From Paenibacillus nanensis (GTDB lineage: Bacteria; Bacillota; Bacilli; Paenibacillales; Paenibacillaceae), in the NCBI RefSeq assembly GCF_003583765.1, contig NZ_QXQA01000001.1:620001-684000 (forward strand): 64,000 bases of DNA, in the 5' to 3' direction. The translations under genes were made by a program, and so were the position numbers. This document shows, in pieces, positions 27,998 through 36,411 of the stretch. The notes beneath the pieces were generated by a model. The model did no database searches and was not told the origin of the DNA. It worked only from the letters and a program-made list of their open reading frames with translations. Each line of letters opens with the position of its first letter. Within the stretch, counting starts at the first letter, position 1.

Positions 27998-29305
27998 ATG
28001 GTAAACAAAAAAGCTCTGAAAATCGCCGTTATCGGCGGAGGGTCCTCATATACCCCGGAAATTGTGGAAGGCTTCATTAAACGTTACGATGAAATGCCGG
28101 TGCGCGAGCTCTGGCTCGTCGATATTGAGGAAGGCCGGCATAAGCTGGAAATCGTCGGCGAGCTGGCCAAGCGAATGGTCGAGAAGGCAGGGCTGCCGAT
28201 CGATGTGCGGCTGACGCTTAACCGCCGCGAGGCGATTGCCGGTGCTGATTTTGTGACGACGCAAATGCGCGTAGGCTTGCTGGAAGCGCGGAAACGCGAC
28301 GAGCATATCCCGATCAAGCACGGCGTAATCGGGCAAGAGACGACGGGCCCGGGCGGCATGTTCAAGGCGCTGCGCACCGTACCGGTTATTTTGGACATTT
28401 GCAAAGACATCGAAGAACTGGCTCCGGACGCATGGCTGCTTAATTTCACAAACCCAGCGGGCATCGTGACGGAAGCGGTGCAGAAGTACAGCAAGGTGAA
28501 ATCGGTGGGCCTGTGCAACTCGCCGATTAACTTTTATAAGTTTTTGGCAAAAGAATACGGCGTCACCGAACGGGACGTGCTGCCGGAATTCGTCGGCATT
28601 AACCATCTGCACTGGGTAACCGCGGCATATGTGAATGGGGAAGACAAGCTGCCGGAGATGATCGGGGCCGGCCGCGAATATACGGCATCCAACGTGACGG
28701 CTTTTAACTGGGATGCGGACTTCCTTAGCTCGCTTGGCGCGATTCCGACTTATTATTTGCGCTATTACTACATGACCGATAAAATGTATGCGGATATGAA
28801 GGCATCGCTGGAGAAGGACGGCACGCGCGCCGATATCGTCAGCCGCGTCGAAGCGGAGCTGTTCGAGCTGTACAAGGACGTGAACCTGAAGGAGAAGCCG
28901 AAGCAGCTGGAGCAGCGCGGCGGCGCCTATTATTCCGAAGCGGCGGTCAACCTGATGCATTCGTTATATACGGATAAGCGCGACATTCAGACGCTGAACG
29001 TCCGCAACGGCAACATTATTCCGTTCCTGCCGGAGGACGCCAGCATTGAAGTCAATTGCGTGGTGACGGCGCAGGGGCCGATCCCGATTCCGCTGCAGAA
29101 GGTGCCGGAGCAAATCAAAGGCCTGCTTCATGCCGTGAAGACATACGAGTCGCTGACGATTGAAGCGGCGATTACCGGCGATAGAGGCATCGCGCTGCAG
29201 GCGATGGCGCATCATCCGCTTGTGCCGAGCGTGCAGGTGGCGAAGACGCTGCTCGAAGAGATGCTCGAAGCGAACAAGGACTACTTGCCGAACTTTTATA
29301 AGTAA
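27998..29305 (+). CDS. Glycoside hydrolase family 4 (6-phospho-glycosidase type)
   Basis: 435 residues. GH4 enzymes use NAD+ and a divalent metal to cleave phosphorylated disaccharides by a redox-elimination mechanism. The Rossmann motif AVIGGGSSYTPEIVEGF, the NFTNPAGIVTEAV segment, the metal-ligand Cys of VGLCNSPIN and the His of GINHLHW are all present. The sequence is of the 6-phospho-beta-glucosidase (LicH/ChbF) branch. GGGGAGG lies 8 nt upstream of the ATG. Operon position after a putative GlcNAc kinase favours a chitobiose-like or amino-sugar substrate, but cellobiose phosphate is equally possible. Confidence 0.92.
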   Translation: MVNKKALKIAVIGGGSSYTPEIVEGFIKRYDEMPVRELWLVDIEEGRHKLEIVGELAKRMVEKAGLPIDVRLTLNRREAIAGADFVTTQMRVGLLEARKRDEHIPIKHGVIGQETTGPGGMFKALRTVPVILDICKDIEELAPDAWLLNFTNPAGIVTEAVQKYSKVKSVGLCNSPINFYKFLAKEYGVTERDVLPEFVGINHLHWVTAAYVNGEDKLPEMIGAGREYTASNVTAFNWDADFLSSLGAIPTYYLRYYYMTDKMYADMKASLEKDGTRADIVSRVEAELFELYKDVNLKEKPKQLEQRGGAYYSEAAVNLMHSLYTDKRDIQTLNVRNGNIIPFLPEDASIEVNCVVTAQGPIPIPLQKVPEQIKGLLHAVKTYESLTIEAAITGDRGIALQAMAHHPLVPSVQVAKTLLEEMLEANKDYLPNFYK

Positions 29306-29313
29306 GCAGGAAT

Positions 29314-29368
29314 AAAACGCGCCGCCCGGCGATCGCTATCTTGCGATGGCTAGGTGACGCGTTTTTTT
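29314..29368 (+). terminator. Terminator of the kinase-GH4 operon
   Basis: AAAACGCG / CGCGTTTT outer arms around a GC-rich inner hairpin (ATCGC / GCGAT), with seven T residues at the end. Confidence 0.8.
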
Positions 29369-29376
29369 GTGAGTTC

Positions 29377-29575
29377 CTGCAATTGTGCAGCATTTTTCGC
29401 GTGTATCGCCACCATGGGGAGAAAATACTGCGATTATACAGCATTTTTCTCACTGGGGCTGATTTTCAACGAGAACCGTTAGAAAATAATGTGCTTTTGC
29501 ATCAATTTTCTGCAAGAAGCGTTCCTTGGCATCAAAATGATGTACTTTTGCAGGAAATGTGAGCAGCCATTCCTG
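29377..29575. repeat. Degenerate 51-bp-spaced repeats (array 3)
   Basis: Two related segments starting CTGCAATTGTGCAGC and CTGCGATTATACAGC begin at 29377 and 29428, 51 bp apart. A second pair (ATGTGCTTTTGCA at 29489 and ATGTACTTTTGCA at 29540) is also exactly 51 bp apart. The two pairs are offset by 112 bp. This fills the 277-bp gap between the convergent GH4 and cobA genes; nothing else is evident there. Confidence 0.6.
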
Positions 29576-29582
29576 ACTTGAA

Positions 29583-30359
29583 CTACCCGATCATCGATAG
29601 AGCCTGCTGCTCGGCATGAAGCAGCTGCTCGCGGATGCGGACGACTTCGCCGATGATGATAAGCGCCGGATTGGTCAGCTTCCTCGAGACGGCGACCGTA
29701 TCAATATCGGCGAGCGTACCTACTATTACGCGCTGATCCGGCGTTGTCCCGCGCTCGATAAGCGCGACAGGCGTGGAAGACGGTTTGCCATGCTTCAACA
29801 GCTGCTCCCGAATGTTAGGCAGCTCGCTTACTCCCATATAAATGGCCAGCGTGTCGACGCTATGCGCGAGCAGGTCCCAACGAATATCCGGTCCGGATCC
29901 GTGGCAGCGGCTGCCGGTTACGCAAGCGAAGGACGCGGCATAATGCCGGTGGGTTAACGGAATGCCGGAAGCGGCCGCCGCTCCGATTGCGGAGGTTACG
30001 CCTGGAACGATCTCGTAGGGTATGCCCCATTCCGCCAGCTCGAGCGCTTCTTCCGTTCCGCGGCCGAACACGAGCGGGTCTCCGCCTTTTAACCGGACGA
30101 CAGTGTAGCCTTCTAACGCGTAACGGACCAGCGTTTGTTGAATCTGCTCTTGCGGCATGGCGTGCGCGCGCGGCGCTTTGCCGCAATCGATCAAGATCGT
30201 TTCCGGCGAGCAGTGCTGCAGAAGCTCTTTATTTACAAGCCGGTCGTACAAAATCACTTCCGCCTGCTGAATCAGGCGCACCGCCTTTACGGTGACCAGC
30301 TCGGGGTCGCCCGGTCCGGCTCCGACGATATAAACCTTTCCGTTACCGCTATTTTTCAT
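29583..30359 (-). CDS. cobA: Uroporphyrinogen-III C-methyltransferase
   Basis: 258 residues, single-domain SUMT. It transfers two methyl groups from S-adenosylmethionine to uroporphyrinogen III to make precorrin-2, the precursor of siroheme. Motifs: YIVGAGPGDPELVTVKA, VVRLKGGDPLVFGRGTEE, EIVPGVTSAIGAAAASGIPLTHR, and a C-terminal NPALIIIGEVV. Its start overlaps the nirC stop (ATGA). As the last gene of the nitrite operon it supplies the cofactor needed by NirB; the dehydrogenase/ferrochelatase steps are not encoded here. Confidence 0.96.
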   Translation of the reverse strand: MKNSGNGKVYIVGAGPGDPELVTVKAVRLIQQAEVILYDRLVNKELLQHCSPETILIDCGKAPRAHAMPQEQIQQTLVRYALEGYTVVRLKGGDPLVFGRGTEEALELAEWGIPYEIVPGVTSAIGAAAASGIPLTHRHYAASFACVTGSRCHGSGPDIRWDLLAHSVDTLAIYMGVSELPNIREQLLKHGKPSSTPVALIERGTTPDQRVIVGTLADIDTVAVSRKLTNPALIIIGEVVRIREQLLHAEQQALSMIG

Positions 30360-31225
30360 AGGCTTTTGCCTCCATTTACTGCGGGTATGACGGGCTCCTT
30401 AACGGTGACGCCGGCTGCTGCTATTTCCTCCCGCGCAGGAAGGAGCTTCTTATGCGACATGTACAGCAAAATACCAGTAAATAGAGCGCCGCCGATAAAG
30501 TTGCCGATGAGCACCGGCAGCTGGTTCCACTCCCACCAATCGGCGAAGGTGACGTCTGCGCCCAGCATCATACCTGCGGGAATCACGAACATGTTGACGA
30601 CCGCATGCTCGAACCCTTGCGCGAAGAAGGTCAGAATCGGCAGCCACATGGCGGCGATTTTGCCGGCGGTCGATTTGGAAGTGAACGACATGACGACGCC
30701 GAGCGTGACCATCCAGTTGCAAAGAATCGCTTTTACGATAACAAGCAGCATGCCGTCTGTTCCGAGCTCCTTGTAGCCGAGCGTTTTGGCTTCGCTAAGC
30801 GCGATCAGCGTTTTGGCAAGCGGCGCTTCCAGGTTATGCCCGAAGTTCGTAATCGTCAACAGGTAAAGCGCAGCGTACAAGCCGCAGCCGATCAGATGGC
30901 CGGCGATCGCCCAGCCAAAGCCGGCGAGCATTCGACCGAAGGTCGTCTGCCGCCGAATGACGGCTAGCGGGATGAGGGCGAAGCTGCCGGTTACGAGCTC
31001 GAGACCGAGCAGCACGATCATTGCGAAGCCGGCCGGGAATAGGAGGGCGCCGGCTAAGCCGATCGAGGTCTGGTGAACAGCCGTGAACGCAAGCGTTGTG
31101 GCAAAAGCCAATATCGCGCCTCCCAGCACGCTGCGGATGACCATTTGGAACGGAGAAAGGTTTGCTTTTGCCGCTCCGGTTTCCACCATGATGTCGACGA
31201 CTTTGGCGGGTTTGACGAATGACAT
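30356..31225 (-). CDS. nirC: Formate/nitrite transporter family protein (NirC type)
   Basis: 289 residues, about six membrane helices plus short cytosolic ends. Family signatures are present: FPAGFAMIVLLGLELVTGSFAL (FNT signature 1 region) and FFAQGFEHAVVNMFVIPAGMM (signature 2, with the pore His). FNT channels move formate or nitrite across the cytoplasmic membrane as pentamers; position between nirD and cobA indicates nitrite. Starts 25 bp after nirD and overlaps cobA by four bases. Confidence 0.93.
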   Translation of the reverse strand: MSFVKPAKVVDIMVETGAAKANLSPFQMVIRSVLGGAILAFATTLAFTAVHQTSIGLAGALLFPAGFAMIVLLGLELVTGSFALIPLAVIRRQTTFGRMLAGFGWAIAGHLIGCGLYAALYLLTITNFGHNLEAPLAKTLIALSEAKTLGYKELGTDGMLLVIVKAILCNWMVTLGVVMSFTSKSTAGKIAAMWLPILTFFAQGFEHAVVNMFVIPAGMMLGADVTFADWWEWNQLPVLIGNFIGGALFTGILLYMSHKKLLPAREEIAAAGVTVKEPVIPAVNGGKSL

Positions 31226-31249
31226 GTCTGACTGGCCTCCCCGTATTCG

Positions 31250-31573
31250 CTAGATCGTCACATAGATGGAGCCGTTCGATTGATCAATTTCGGTCTCAAA
31301 TGTTGTAATGCAGCCTTCGTCCGGTTCTTGAACCCGGCCGGTGCGCAGGTCGATCTTCCAATCATGGAGCGGACAGTGCACGGCGTGGCCGCACACCATC
31401 CCTTCCGATAAAACGCCGCCTTTGTGCGGGCATTTATTTTCAACGGCGAGCACGCTGCCGTCGGTCGTTTTGAACACGGCGATTTCGAGGTCGTTGTATT
31501 TGATCGTGCGGGAGCTTCTAAAATCAATATCGTTTACGTTGGCGACAAACAGCTTAGTTGTTTTTGTTGTCAT
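31250..31573 (-). CDS. nirD: Nitrite reductase (NADH) small subunit
   Basis: 107 residues from ATG 31573 (GGAGGAAC upstream); the frame extends further back but would overlap nirB. It is a Rieske-type protein with both cluster boxes intact: CPHKGG and VHCPLHDW, so unlike many NirD proteins it should bind a [2Fe-2S] cluster. It pairs with NirB for six-electron reduction of nitrite to ammonium in the cytosol. It lies 28 bp downstream of nirB. Confidence 0.94.
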   Translation of the reverse strand: MTTKTTKLFVANVNDIDFRSSRTIKYNDLEIAVFKTTDGSVLAVENKCPHKGGVLSEGMVCGHAVHCPLHDWKIDLRTGRVQEPDEGCITTFETEIDQSNGSIYVTI

Positions 31574-31601
31574 GTCGGGTTCCTCCTCTTTGTTGAATCG
31601 A

Positions 31602-34043
31602 TTACAGCGTCGCTGGCTGGGTAGCCGGCAGCGGTTCAAAGTTTTTGCGAAGCTCTTTATTCTCCACGATTTGCTTCCATGGATCCGTCGTCAGGCTCAG
31701 CGTATGTTCGATCCGCTCCTTCAGAGCCAAACGGTCTTCTTGTTTCTCCAGCTTTTGCTTCACGTAGTCGAGGCCGACGCGCTCGATCCATTGCGCCGTA
31801 CGTTCGTTCCAGATGGCTTCCTCGCGGTACAGCTGCAGGAACGCGGAGGCCCATTCCATAACCTCGTCTTCCGTCTTCACGACGCCGATGACGTCAGTCG
31901 CGCGAACATGCACGCCGCCGTTGCCGCCTACATGCAGCTCCCAGCCGCCGTCGATGGCGATTACGCCGAAGTCTTTGATCGATGCTTCCGCGCAGTTGCG
32001 CGGGCAGCCGGATACGGCGAGCTTGACCTTCGCAGGCGTATTCAGCCGCTCGAACGCCTTCTCGAGCTTGATGCCCATCCCCATCGAATCCTGGGTGCCG
32101 AAGCGGCAGAACGTATTGCCTACGCAGGTTTTAACGGTACGAAGCGTCTTGCCGTACGCGTGTCCGGAAGGCATATCGAGATCCTCCCACATCTTCGGCA
32201 AATCTTCTTTTTTCACGCCCAAGAGGTCGAGGCGTTGACCGCCCGTAAATTTCACGAGAGGCACTTCGTATTTCACTGCAATTTCCGCGATTTTTTTCAG
32301 CTCCTCCGGAGAGGTAACGCCTCCGTAAATACGCGGCACGACGGAGAATGTGCCGTCTTTCTGGATGTTGGCGTGATAGCGCTCGTTCGTAATGCGGGAT
32401 TCCTTCTCGTCAACATATTGATCCGGGTACAGCATGCCCAAATAGTAGTTGAGCGACGGTCTGCACTTGGAGCAGCCTTCCGGATTGCTCCAGCCGAGGA
32501 CGTTCATCACTTCGTAGATGTTCATAAGCTCCATGCGTTTGATCTCGGCGACAATCTCGTCTCTGCTTAGCGTCGTGCAGCCGCAGATGCCTTCTTTAAC
32601 AGGCTCGCCCGCGTTTTCGGAATAAATTTGGAGCAATCCCTCCACAAGCGGCTTACAGCCGCCGCAGGAAGCGGATGCTTTCGTGCAGGATTTGATGGCG
32701 CCGACCGTATTGCAGCCTTTAGAAGTGATCGCGTCGGCGATTGTTCCTTTGGATACGCCGTTGCATCCGCAGATGATTTCGTCATCAGGCATCGCAAGAA
32801 GGCGGCTTTCCTTGGAGGCGCCTCCGCCCGCTTGGCTAGGCGAGAAGCCGAGCAGCAGCTCCTTCTCGCGTCCTTCGACGGATTCGCCTTTTCGAATAAT
32901 GGAGAACAGCTCCGAGCCTTCGGACGTGTCGCCGAACAATACGGCTCCAACTAGCTTGCCGTCTTGAATCACGAGTTTTTTGTAGGTGCCGGACATATCG
33001 TCCTGCATCTTCAGCGAACGCGTTTGAGGCGTTTCGTCGAAGCGTCCCGCGGAGAACACATCGACGCCGGATACTTTAAGCTTGGTTGACGTGACGGAGC
33101 CGTGATAACCGTCCGTCTCTGCGCCGGCCAAATGTTTGGCGAGAACGGCGCCTTGCTCGTATAAAGGGGCGACGAGACCGTATGCGATGCCGCGATGCTC
33201 GGCGCATTCGCCGACGGCATAGACGCCCGGTTCGCTTGTTTGCAGGAAGTCATTCACCACGATGCCGCGGTTAACTTCGATGCCGGCCGCTCTTGCGAGC
33301 TCGACATTCGGCTTAATGCCGACGGCCATGACGACAAGATCGCCGTCCACCTCGCTGCCGTCGGAGAAGACGAGACCCGATGCCCGGCGTTTGCCTTTAA
33401 TGGAAGCGGTATTTTTTTGAAGGAGGAACTTCATGCCTTGCGCCTCCAGCTCGCGCTGAAGCATTTTCGCAGCGGCTTCGTCCAGCTGGCGCTCCATCAG
33501 GTAGTGGTGAATATGCACGACATGCACGTCCATGCCAAGATGGAGAAGGCCGCGGGCCGCTTCGAGGCCGAGAAGCCCGCCGCCGATGACGACGGCTTTT
33601 TTATACTTTTGGGACGCGTCGATCATCTTCTCGCAATCCTGAATGTCCCGGAAGGCGATTACGCCTTCTTTGTCGGCGCCCGGCAGCGGGAGCATAAACG
33701 GATTGGAGCCTGTCGCGATGATCAGCTCGTCATAAGCAAGCTTCAGTCCTTTTTTGGATTCGACGGTTTTGCTTGTTGTATCGATCTTCGTGACAGGATC
33801 GCCGGTGTGAAGCGCGATGCCGTTCTCTTTGTACCAATCCCAGTCGTTTATGACGATATCGCTCATGCTTGCTCCGCCGGCCAGCACGGAGGACAATAGG
33901 ATACGATTGTAGTTAGGGTGAGGCTCGCTTCCGAATATCGTGATGTCATATTTGCCCGGCGCAAGCTTCAGCAAATGTTCGACTGCCCGGACCCCGGCCA
34001 TTCCGTTACCGATGAGAACCAACTTTTTCTTCTGTGCGTGCAT
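31602..34043 (-). CDS. nirB: Nitrite reductase (NADH) large subunit
   Basis: 813 residues, full length. An FAD/NAD(P)H domain (1-400; LVLIGNGMAGVRAVEHLL, AVVIGGGLLGLEAARGL, YAVGECAEHRG) is followed by a Bfd-like [2Fe-2S] domain (about 425-480; IICGCNGVSKGTI, SCTKASASCGGCKPLV), a second cysteine set (GICGCT; GCSKC), and the siroheme/[4Fe-4S] sulfite/nitrite reductase domain (TCVGNTFCRFGTQDSMGMG; VSGCPRNCAEA). It reduces nitrite to ammonium in the cytosol. GGGGAG is 9 nt before the ATG. First gene of nirBDC-cobA; its ~160-nt leader contains an attenuator that fits ANTAR control. No nitrate reductase is present nearby. Confidence 0.97.
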   Translation of the reverse strand: MHAQKKKLVLIGNGMAGVRAVEHLLKLAPGKYDITIFGSEPHPNYNRILLSSVLAGGASMSDIVINDWDWYKENGIALHTGDPVTKIDTTSKTVESKKGLKLAYDELIIATGSNPFMLPLPGADKEGVIAFRDIQDCEKMIDASQKYKKAVVIGGGLLGLEAARGLLHLGMDVHVVHIHHYLMERQLDEAAAKMLQRELEAQGMKFLLQKNTASIKGKRRASGLVFSDGSEVDGDLVVMAVGIKPNVELARAAGIEVNRGIVVNDFLQTSEPGVYAVGECAEHRGIAYGLVAPLYEQGAVLAKHLAGAETDGYHGSVTSTKLKVSGVDVFSAGRFDETPQTRSLKMQDDMSGTYKKLVIQDGKLVGAVLFGDTSEGSELFSIIRKGESVEGREKELLLGFSPSQAGGGASKESRLLAMPDDEIICGCNGVSKGTIADAITSKGCNTVGAIKSCTKASASCGGCKPLVEGLLQIYSENAGEPVKEGICGCTTLSRDEIVAEIKRMELMNIYEVMNVLGWSNPEGCSKCRPSLNYYLGMLYPDQYVDEKESRITNERYHANIQKDGTFSVVPRIYGGVTSPEELKKIAEIAVKYEVPLVKFTGGQRLDLLGVKKEDLPKMWEDLDMPSGHAYGKTLRTVKTCVGNTFCRFGTQDSMGMGIKLEKAFERLNTPAKVKLAVSGCPRNCAEASIKDFGVIAIDGGWELHVGGNGGVHVRATDVIGVVKTEDEVMEWASAFLQLYREEAIWNERTAQWIERVGLDYVKQKLEKQEDRLALKERIEHTLSLTTDPWKQIVENKELRKNFEPLPATQPATL

Positions 34044-34083
34044 AATGAATTCTCCCCTCTCGCCAATACCTATCTAATGGTGA

Positions 34084-34148
34084 ATAACAATAAAAGCCTG
34101 CTTCCGAATCCGGGGGACACATGTCTCCCGTGATGCGAAAGCAGGCTT
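34084..34148 (-). terminator. Intrinsic terminator inside the nirB leader
   Basis: On the minus strand, AAGCCTGCTT and AAGCAGGCTT form a perfect 10-bp outer stem (plus-strand 34139-34148 and 34094-34103) enclosing a CGGG-rich inner hairpin, followed by TTTTATTGTT. It lies ahead of the nirB ribosome-binding site, so it must be read through for expression. Its 5' arm overlaps the candidate P2 hairpin. Confidence 0.75.
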
Positions 34149-34184
34149 CTTTGCCTCTTCGAACGAATACGCCATTGTACTCGC
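34143..34184 (-). promoter_or_regulatory. Candidate ANTAR dual-hexaloop antitermination element
   Basis: Minus-strand hairpin P1 (34163-34184): arms GCGAGTAC / GTATTCGT (8 bp with two G-U pairs) and a six-base loop AATGGC. Hairpin P2 (34143-34156): arms AGGC / GCCT with loop AAAGAA, extendable by GAAG / CTTT around one bulged G. Both loops have A at position 1 and G at position 4, the published signature of ANTAR-protein RNA targets. The 3' arm of P2 is part of the 5' arm of the terminator, so P2 and the terminator exclude each other. The divergent neighbour encodes an ANTAR protein. Recognised by eye, not by a covariance model. Confidence 0.7.
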
Positions 34185-34212
34185 GAACGTTATTCGTTTG
34201 TGTGTTACTGAC

Positions 34213-34242
34213 ACTATACATCAGAATTTAAAGTGATGTCAA
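34213..34242 (-). promoter_or_regulatory. nirB operon promoter
   Basis: On the minus strand TTGACA (34237-34242) and TATAGT (34213-34218) are 18 bp apart. Transcription would start near 34206, about 20 nt before the P1 hairpin, giving a ~160-nt leader. Confidence 0.75.
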
Positions 34243-34385
34243 TATAGCTAACATAACAAAATCTAATTAATCTTTTGTAGTGACATTTTGCTGGTTTCTG
34301 TGTTATATATATTCACATATTTATAATGCAGGTTGGATCGAAACAGTGGCGCTTCAAATAAGATGCATAGGAGGGGGCGGTCTAT

Positions 34386-35006
34386 ATGCGTTCTTTGTTG
34401 GTCATTGAGCTGCATACGACAAGCGAGAAGGCGGCGGGCGGCGAAGCCCGGCCAAACCCGATGACGCATAAGGAAACTCCGGTCTATATTTTAAAAAGCA
34501 ACGGCTATCAAATGCGGAGGGCGGAGGATGCGGAACAAGCGGAGAAGCATCTGTCCGACGTAGACGCGGTTATTTTGCATATGCCTCTTGATGCCGTAAA
34601 GGTATGGGGGCCTCGGATAACCAAATTAAGAGGCTTACCGATCTTATGGTGGTGCAGCGCCGAAGCAGCGGCTTTATCGGCCGAATATTGCGAGAGCGAC
34701 ATCCCGATCGACGGACTGCTCGGGCCGTCCATGGGGGAGTGGGAGCTGCACTGGGCGCTTCATTTGGCTGAAAAGCAGCGTATGGAAAGGCAGCAATGGA
34801 AGCTGGAGCGCAAGCAGCTGGAGGCTCGCCTCGAAGAGCGCAAATGGATTGATATGGCAAAGGGCATCCTATGTAAAATTAAAAATATTTCGGAAGCGGA
34901 AGCCTACGAGGTGCTCCGCAAGCAGGCGATGAACGAGCGAAAGCGGATGGTTGACGTGGCGGCTAATATCGTGAAGGTTCACCAGCTTTTGCAGGATATG
35001 AAATAG
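34386..35006 (+). CDS. ANTAR-domain antitermination regulator
   Basis: 206 residues. The N-terminal ~125 residues look like a degenerate receiver domain (VYILKSNGYQMRRAEDAEQAE, DVDAVILHMPLDAV); a basic coiled linker (EKQRMERQQWKLERKQLEARLEER) joins it to a C-terminal ANTAR domain (about 150-200: WIDMAKGILCKIKNISEAEA then YEVLRKQAMNERKRMVDVAANI) that binds RNA. This is the NasT-like layout that reads nitrate/nitrite signals and prevents leader termination. It diverges from nirB, whose leader carries a matching dual hairpin. A TATAAT lies at 34322-34327, without a clear -35. AGGAGGGGGCGG precedes the start region. Confidence 0.85.
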   Translation: MRSLLVIELHTTSEKAAGGEARPNPMTHKETPVYILKSNGYQMRRAEDAEQAEKHLSDVDAVILHMPLDAVKVWGPRITKLRGLPILWWCSAEAAALSAEYCESDIPIDGLLGPSMGEWELHWALHLAEKQRMERQQWKLERKQLEARLEERKWIDMAKGILCKIKNISEAEAYEVLRKQAMNERKRMVDVAANIVKVHQLLQDMK

Positions 35007-35050
35007 GGCTGCGAGGCTCGCATACTACGAACATATAGAGGAGGGCCTTT

Positions 35051-36070
35051 ATGCTTACAAAATGGTTGAAGGAAGTCGGCAGAGGCAAAAGAGGCGCTCG
35101 TGATCTAAGCTACGAGGAAGCGAAGGACGCGGCGGAGCTTATATTGGGCGGCAAGGCGACGCCTGCTCAGATCGGGGCGTTTTTTATAGCGGAGCGGATT
35201 AAGATGGAAAGCGTCGAAGAGCTGGAGGCGTTCGTCCATGTTTGCCGGGCGCATGCCTTCCGAGCCCCGATTCAAAAAGGAATGGATTGCTCGGGACCTT
35301 ATGACGGCCGCAAAAAATCGTTTTTTGCGACCTTCCCGACAGCGTTTGTGCTGGCAGCGGCAGGGCTCCCCGTTACGCTGCACGGTTCCGGCTCGCTGCC
35401 GCCGAAGTGGGGACTTACGCTTCAGGATCTGCTGCTGGAAGCCGGCATTGACGCCAATCATGCGTCCCGCGAGAAGCTGGTTGAAACGGCTCAAGCGACG
35501 GGCGTGCTTTATGTTCCCGCCGAGAAATGGTGCCCGCCGCTCGGCGAACTGCGTTCGATTCGGGTGGAGCTTGGCATGCGGACCGTATTGAATACGGCGG
35601 AGAAGCTGGTCGATTATTCGCATTCCCCTTATTTGCTGTTCGGCGTTTTTCATAATACCGTATTTGAACGAATGGCGAAGCTTTCCGAGCGTCTTGGTTA
35701 TGAACGGGCTCTAATCGTGCAAGGAATGGAAGGCTCCGAGGATCTTTATATCGAACGGCCGACGCGCACTTATTACGTGCAGAACGGCCAGGCTTCGATG
35801 CAGATTATCGATCCGGACACGTATGGACTCGAAACGCTTCCGCCGGAAGTCGAATGGACCGCTGCCGCTCAGATCGAAGCGGCCGAGGCTTTGCTGCGAG
35901 GCGACGGGCATCTGGCGTTTACGAACCAGGTGCTGCTGAACTCGGCTGTTCGCTTGCATTTAGCGGGCAAGGCCGATTCCATTGAGCAGGGCCTATATTT
36001 AAGCAAGGGCTTGCTCGACGATGGCGAGCCGCTAGCGCTTTATACGAAGTGGAAGGAGCTTCTGCGTTAG
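35051..36070 (+). CDS. TrpD2-like (anthranilate phosphoribosyltransferase-related) protein
   Basis: 339 residues with the nucleoside-phosphorylase class II / TrpD fold: an N-terminal helical domain (LSYEEAKDAAELILGGKATPAQIGAFFIAERIK) and a catalytic domain. The phosphoribosyl-binding GTGGD loop of true TrpD is replaced by CSGPYDGRKKSFFATFPTAF, and PVTLHGSGSLPPKWGLTLQDLL follows, as in YbiB/TrpD2 proteins that bind nucleic acids instead of making tryptophan. It sits 44 bp after the ANTAR gene and is probably co-transcribed. A nitrogen-related or RNA-related role is inference from position. Confidence 0.8.
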   Translation: MLTKWLKEVGRGKRGARDLSYEEAKDAAELILGGKATPAQIGAFFIAERIKMESVEELEAFVHVCRAHAFRAPIQKGMDCSGPYDGRKKSFFATFPTAFVLAAAGLPVTLHGSGSLPPKWGLTLQDLLLEAGIDANHASREKLVETAQATGVLYVPAEKWCPPLGELRSIRVELGMRTVLNTAEKLVDYSHSPYLLFGVFHNTVFERMAKLSERLGYERALIVQGMEGSEDLYIERPTRTYYVQNGQASMQIIDPDTYGLETLPPEVEWTAAAQIEAAEALLRGDGHLAFTNQVLLNSAVRLHLAGKADSIEQGLYLSKGLLDDGEPLALYTKWKELLR

Positions 36071-36141
36071 CTCTATCGGATGAAAACGTTGCATTTCCGA
36101 ATAATGGGACTAAAAACTTTGACGAATATTCGTGAAAATTG

Positions 36142-36171
36142 TTGACAAAATGTTCGTGTCCTCCTTAATAT
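36142..36171 (+). promoter_or_regulatory. Promoter of the purine permease gene
   Basis: TTGACA (36142-36147) and TAATAT (36166-36171) are 18 bp apart, about 35 bp upstream of the aptamer. A GTTCG in the spacer (36152-36156) could be part of a weak PurR half-site, but the rest of the box is poor. Confidence 0.65.
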
Positions 36172-36204
36172 TGATAATGGAAAACAACAACCGCATAAAA
36201 ACTT

Positions 36205-36376
36205 TTCGTATAATCCCAAGAATCGGCTTGGGAGTCTCTACTCGGTCACCGTAAATGATCAGGCTACGAAGAGAGTGGAAGCGATTATGCGCAGCGGCCC
36301 TGCGTATGCTGCTTCTCCTTTTTGCAGAGCCTAGTAGAAATGTGTAATTTATACATTCCTATCTAGGCTTCTTTGT
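36205..36376 (+). ncRNA. Guanine-type purine riboswitch ahead of the purine permease
   Basis: P1 pairs TTCGTA (36205-36210) with TACGAA (36265-36270). Conserved core elements TATAATCCC, TTGGGAGTCTCTAC, CACCGTAAATGATC and GGCTACGAA are present, including the two kissing-loop arms. The specificity base in GGCTAC is C, which indicates guanine/hypoxanthine rather than adenine. The expression platform contains a terminator: AGCCTAG (36328) pairs with CTAGGCT (36369), with an inner AATG / CATT, followed by TCTTTGTTTGTT. Guanine binding should switch the permease off. Confidence 0.93.
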
Positions 36377-36411
36377 TTGTTCCAACACAATTTTGGGAGG
36401 GTTTTATCAAA

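Noticed and set aside
35051..36070. True TrpD (anthranilate phosphoribosyltransferase)
   Set aside because: The GTGGD phosphoribosyl loop is replaced and there are no tryptophan genes nearby; TrpD2-like is the better call.
36079..36092. Possible catabolite-responsive element TGAAAACGTTGCAT
   Set aside because: Lacks the conserved 3' half of the cre consensus and lies between unrelated genes.
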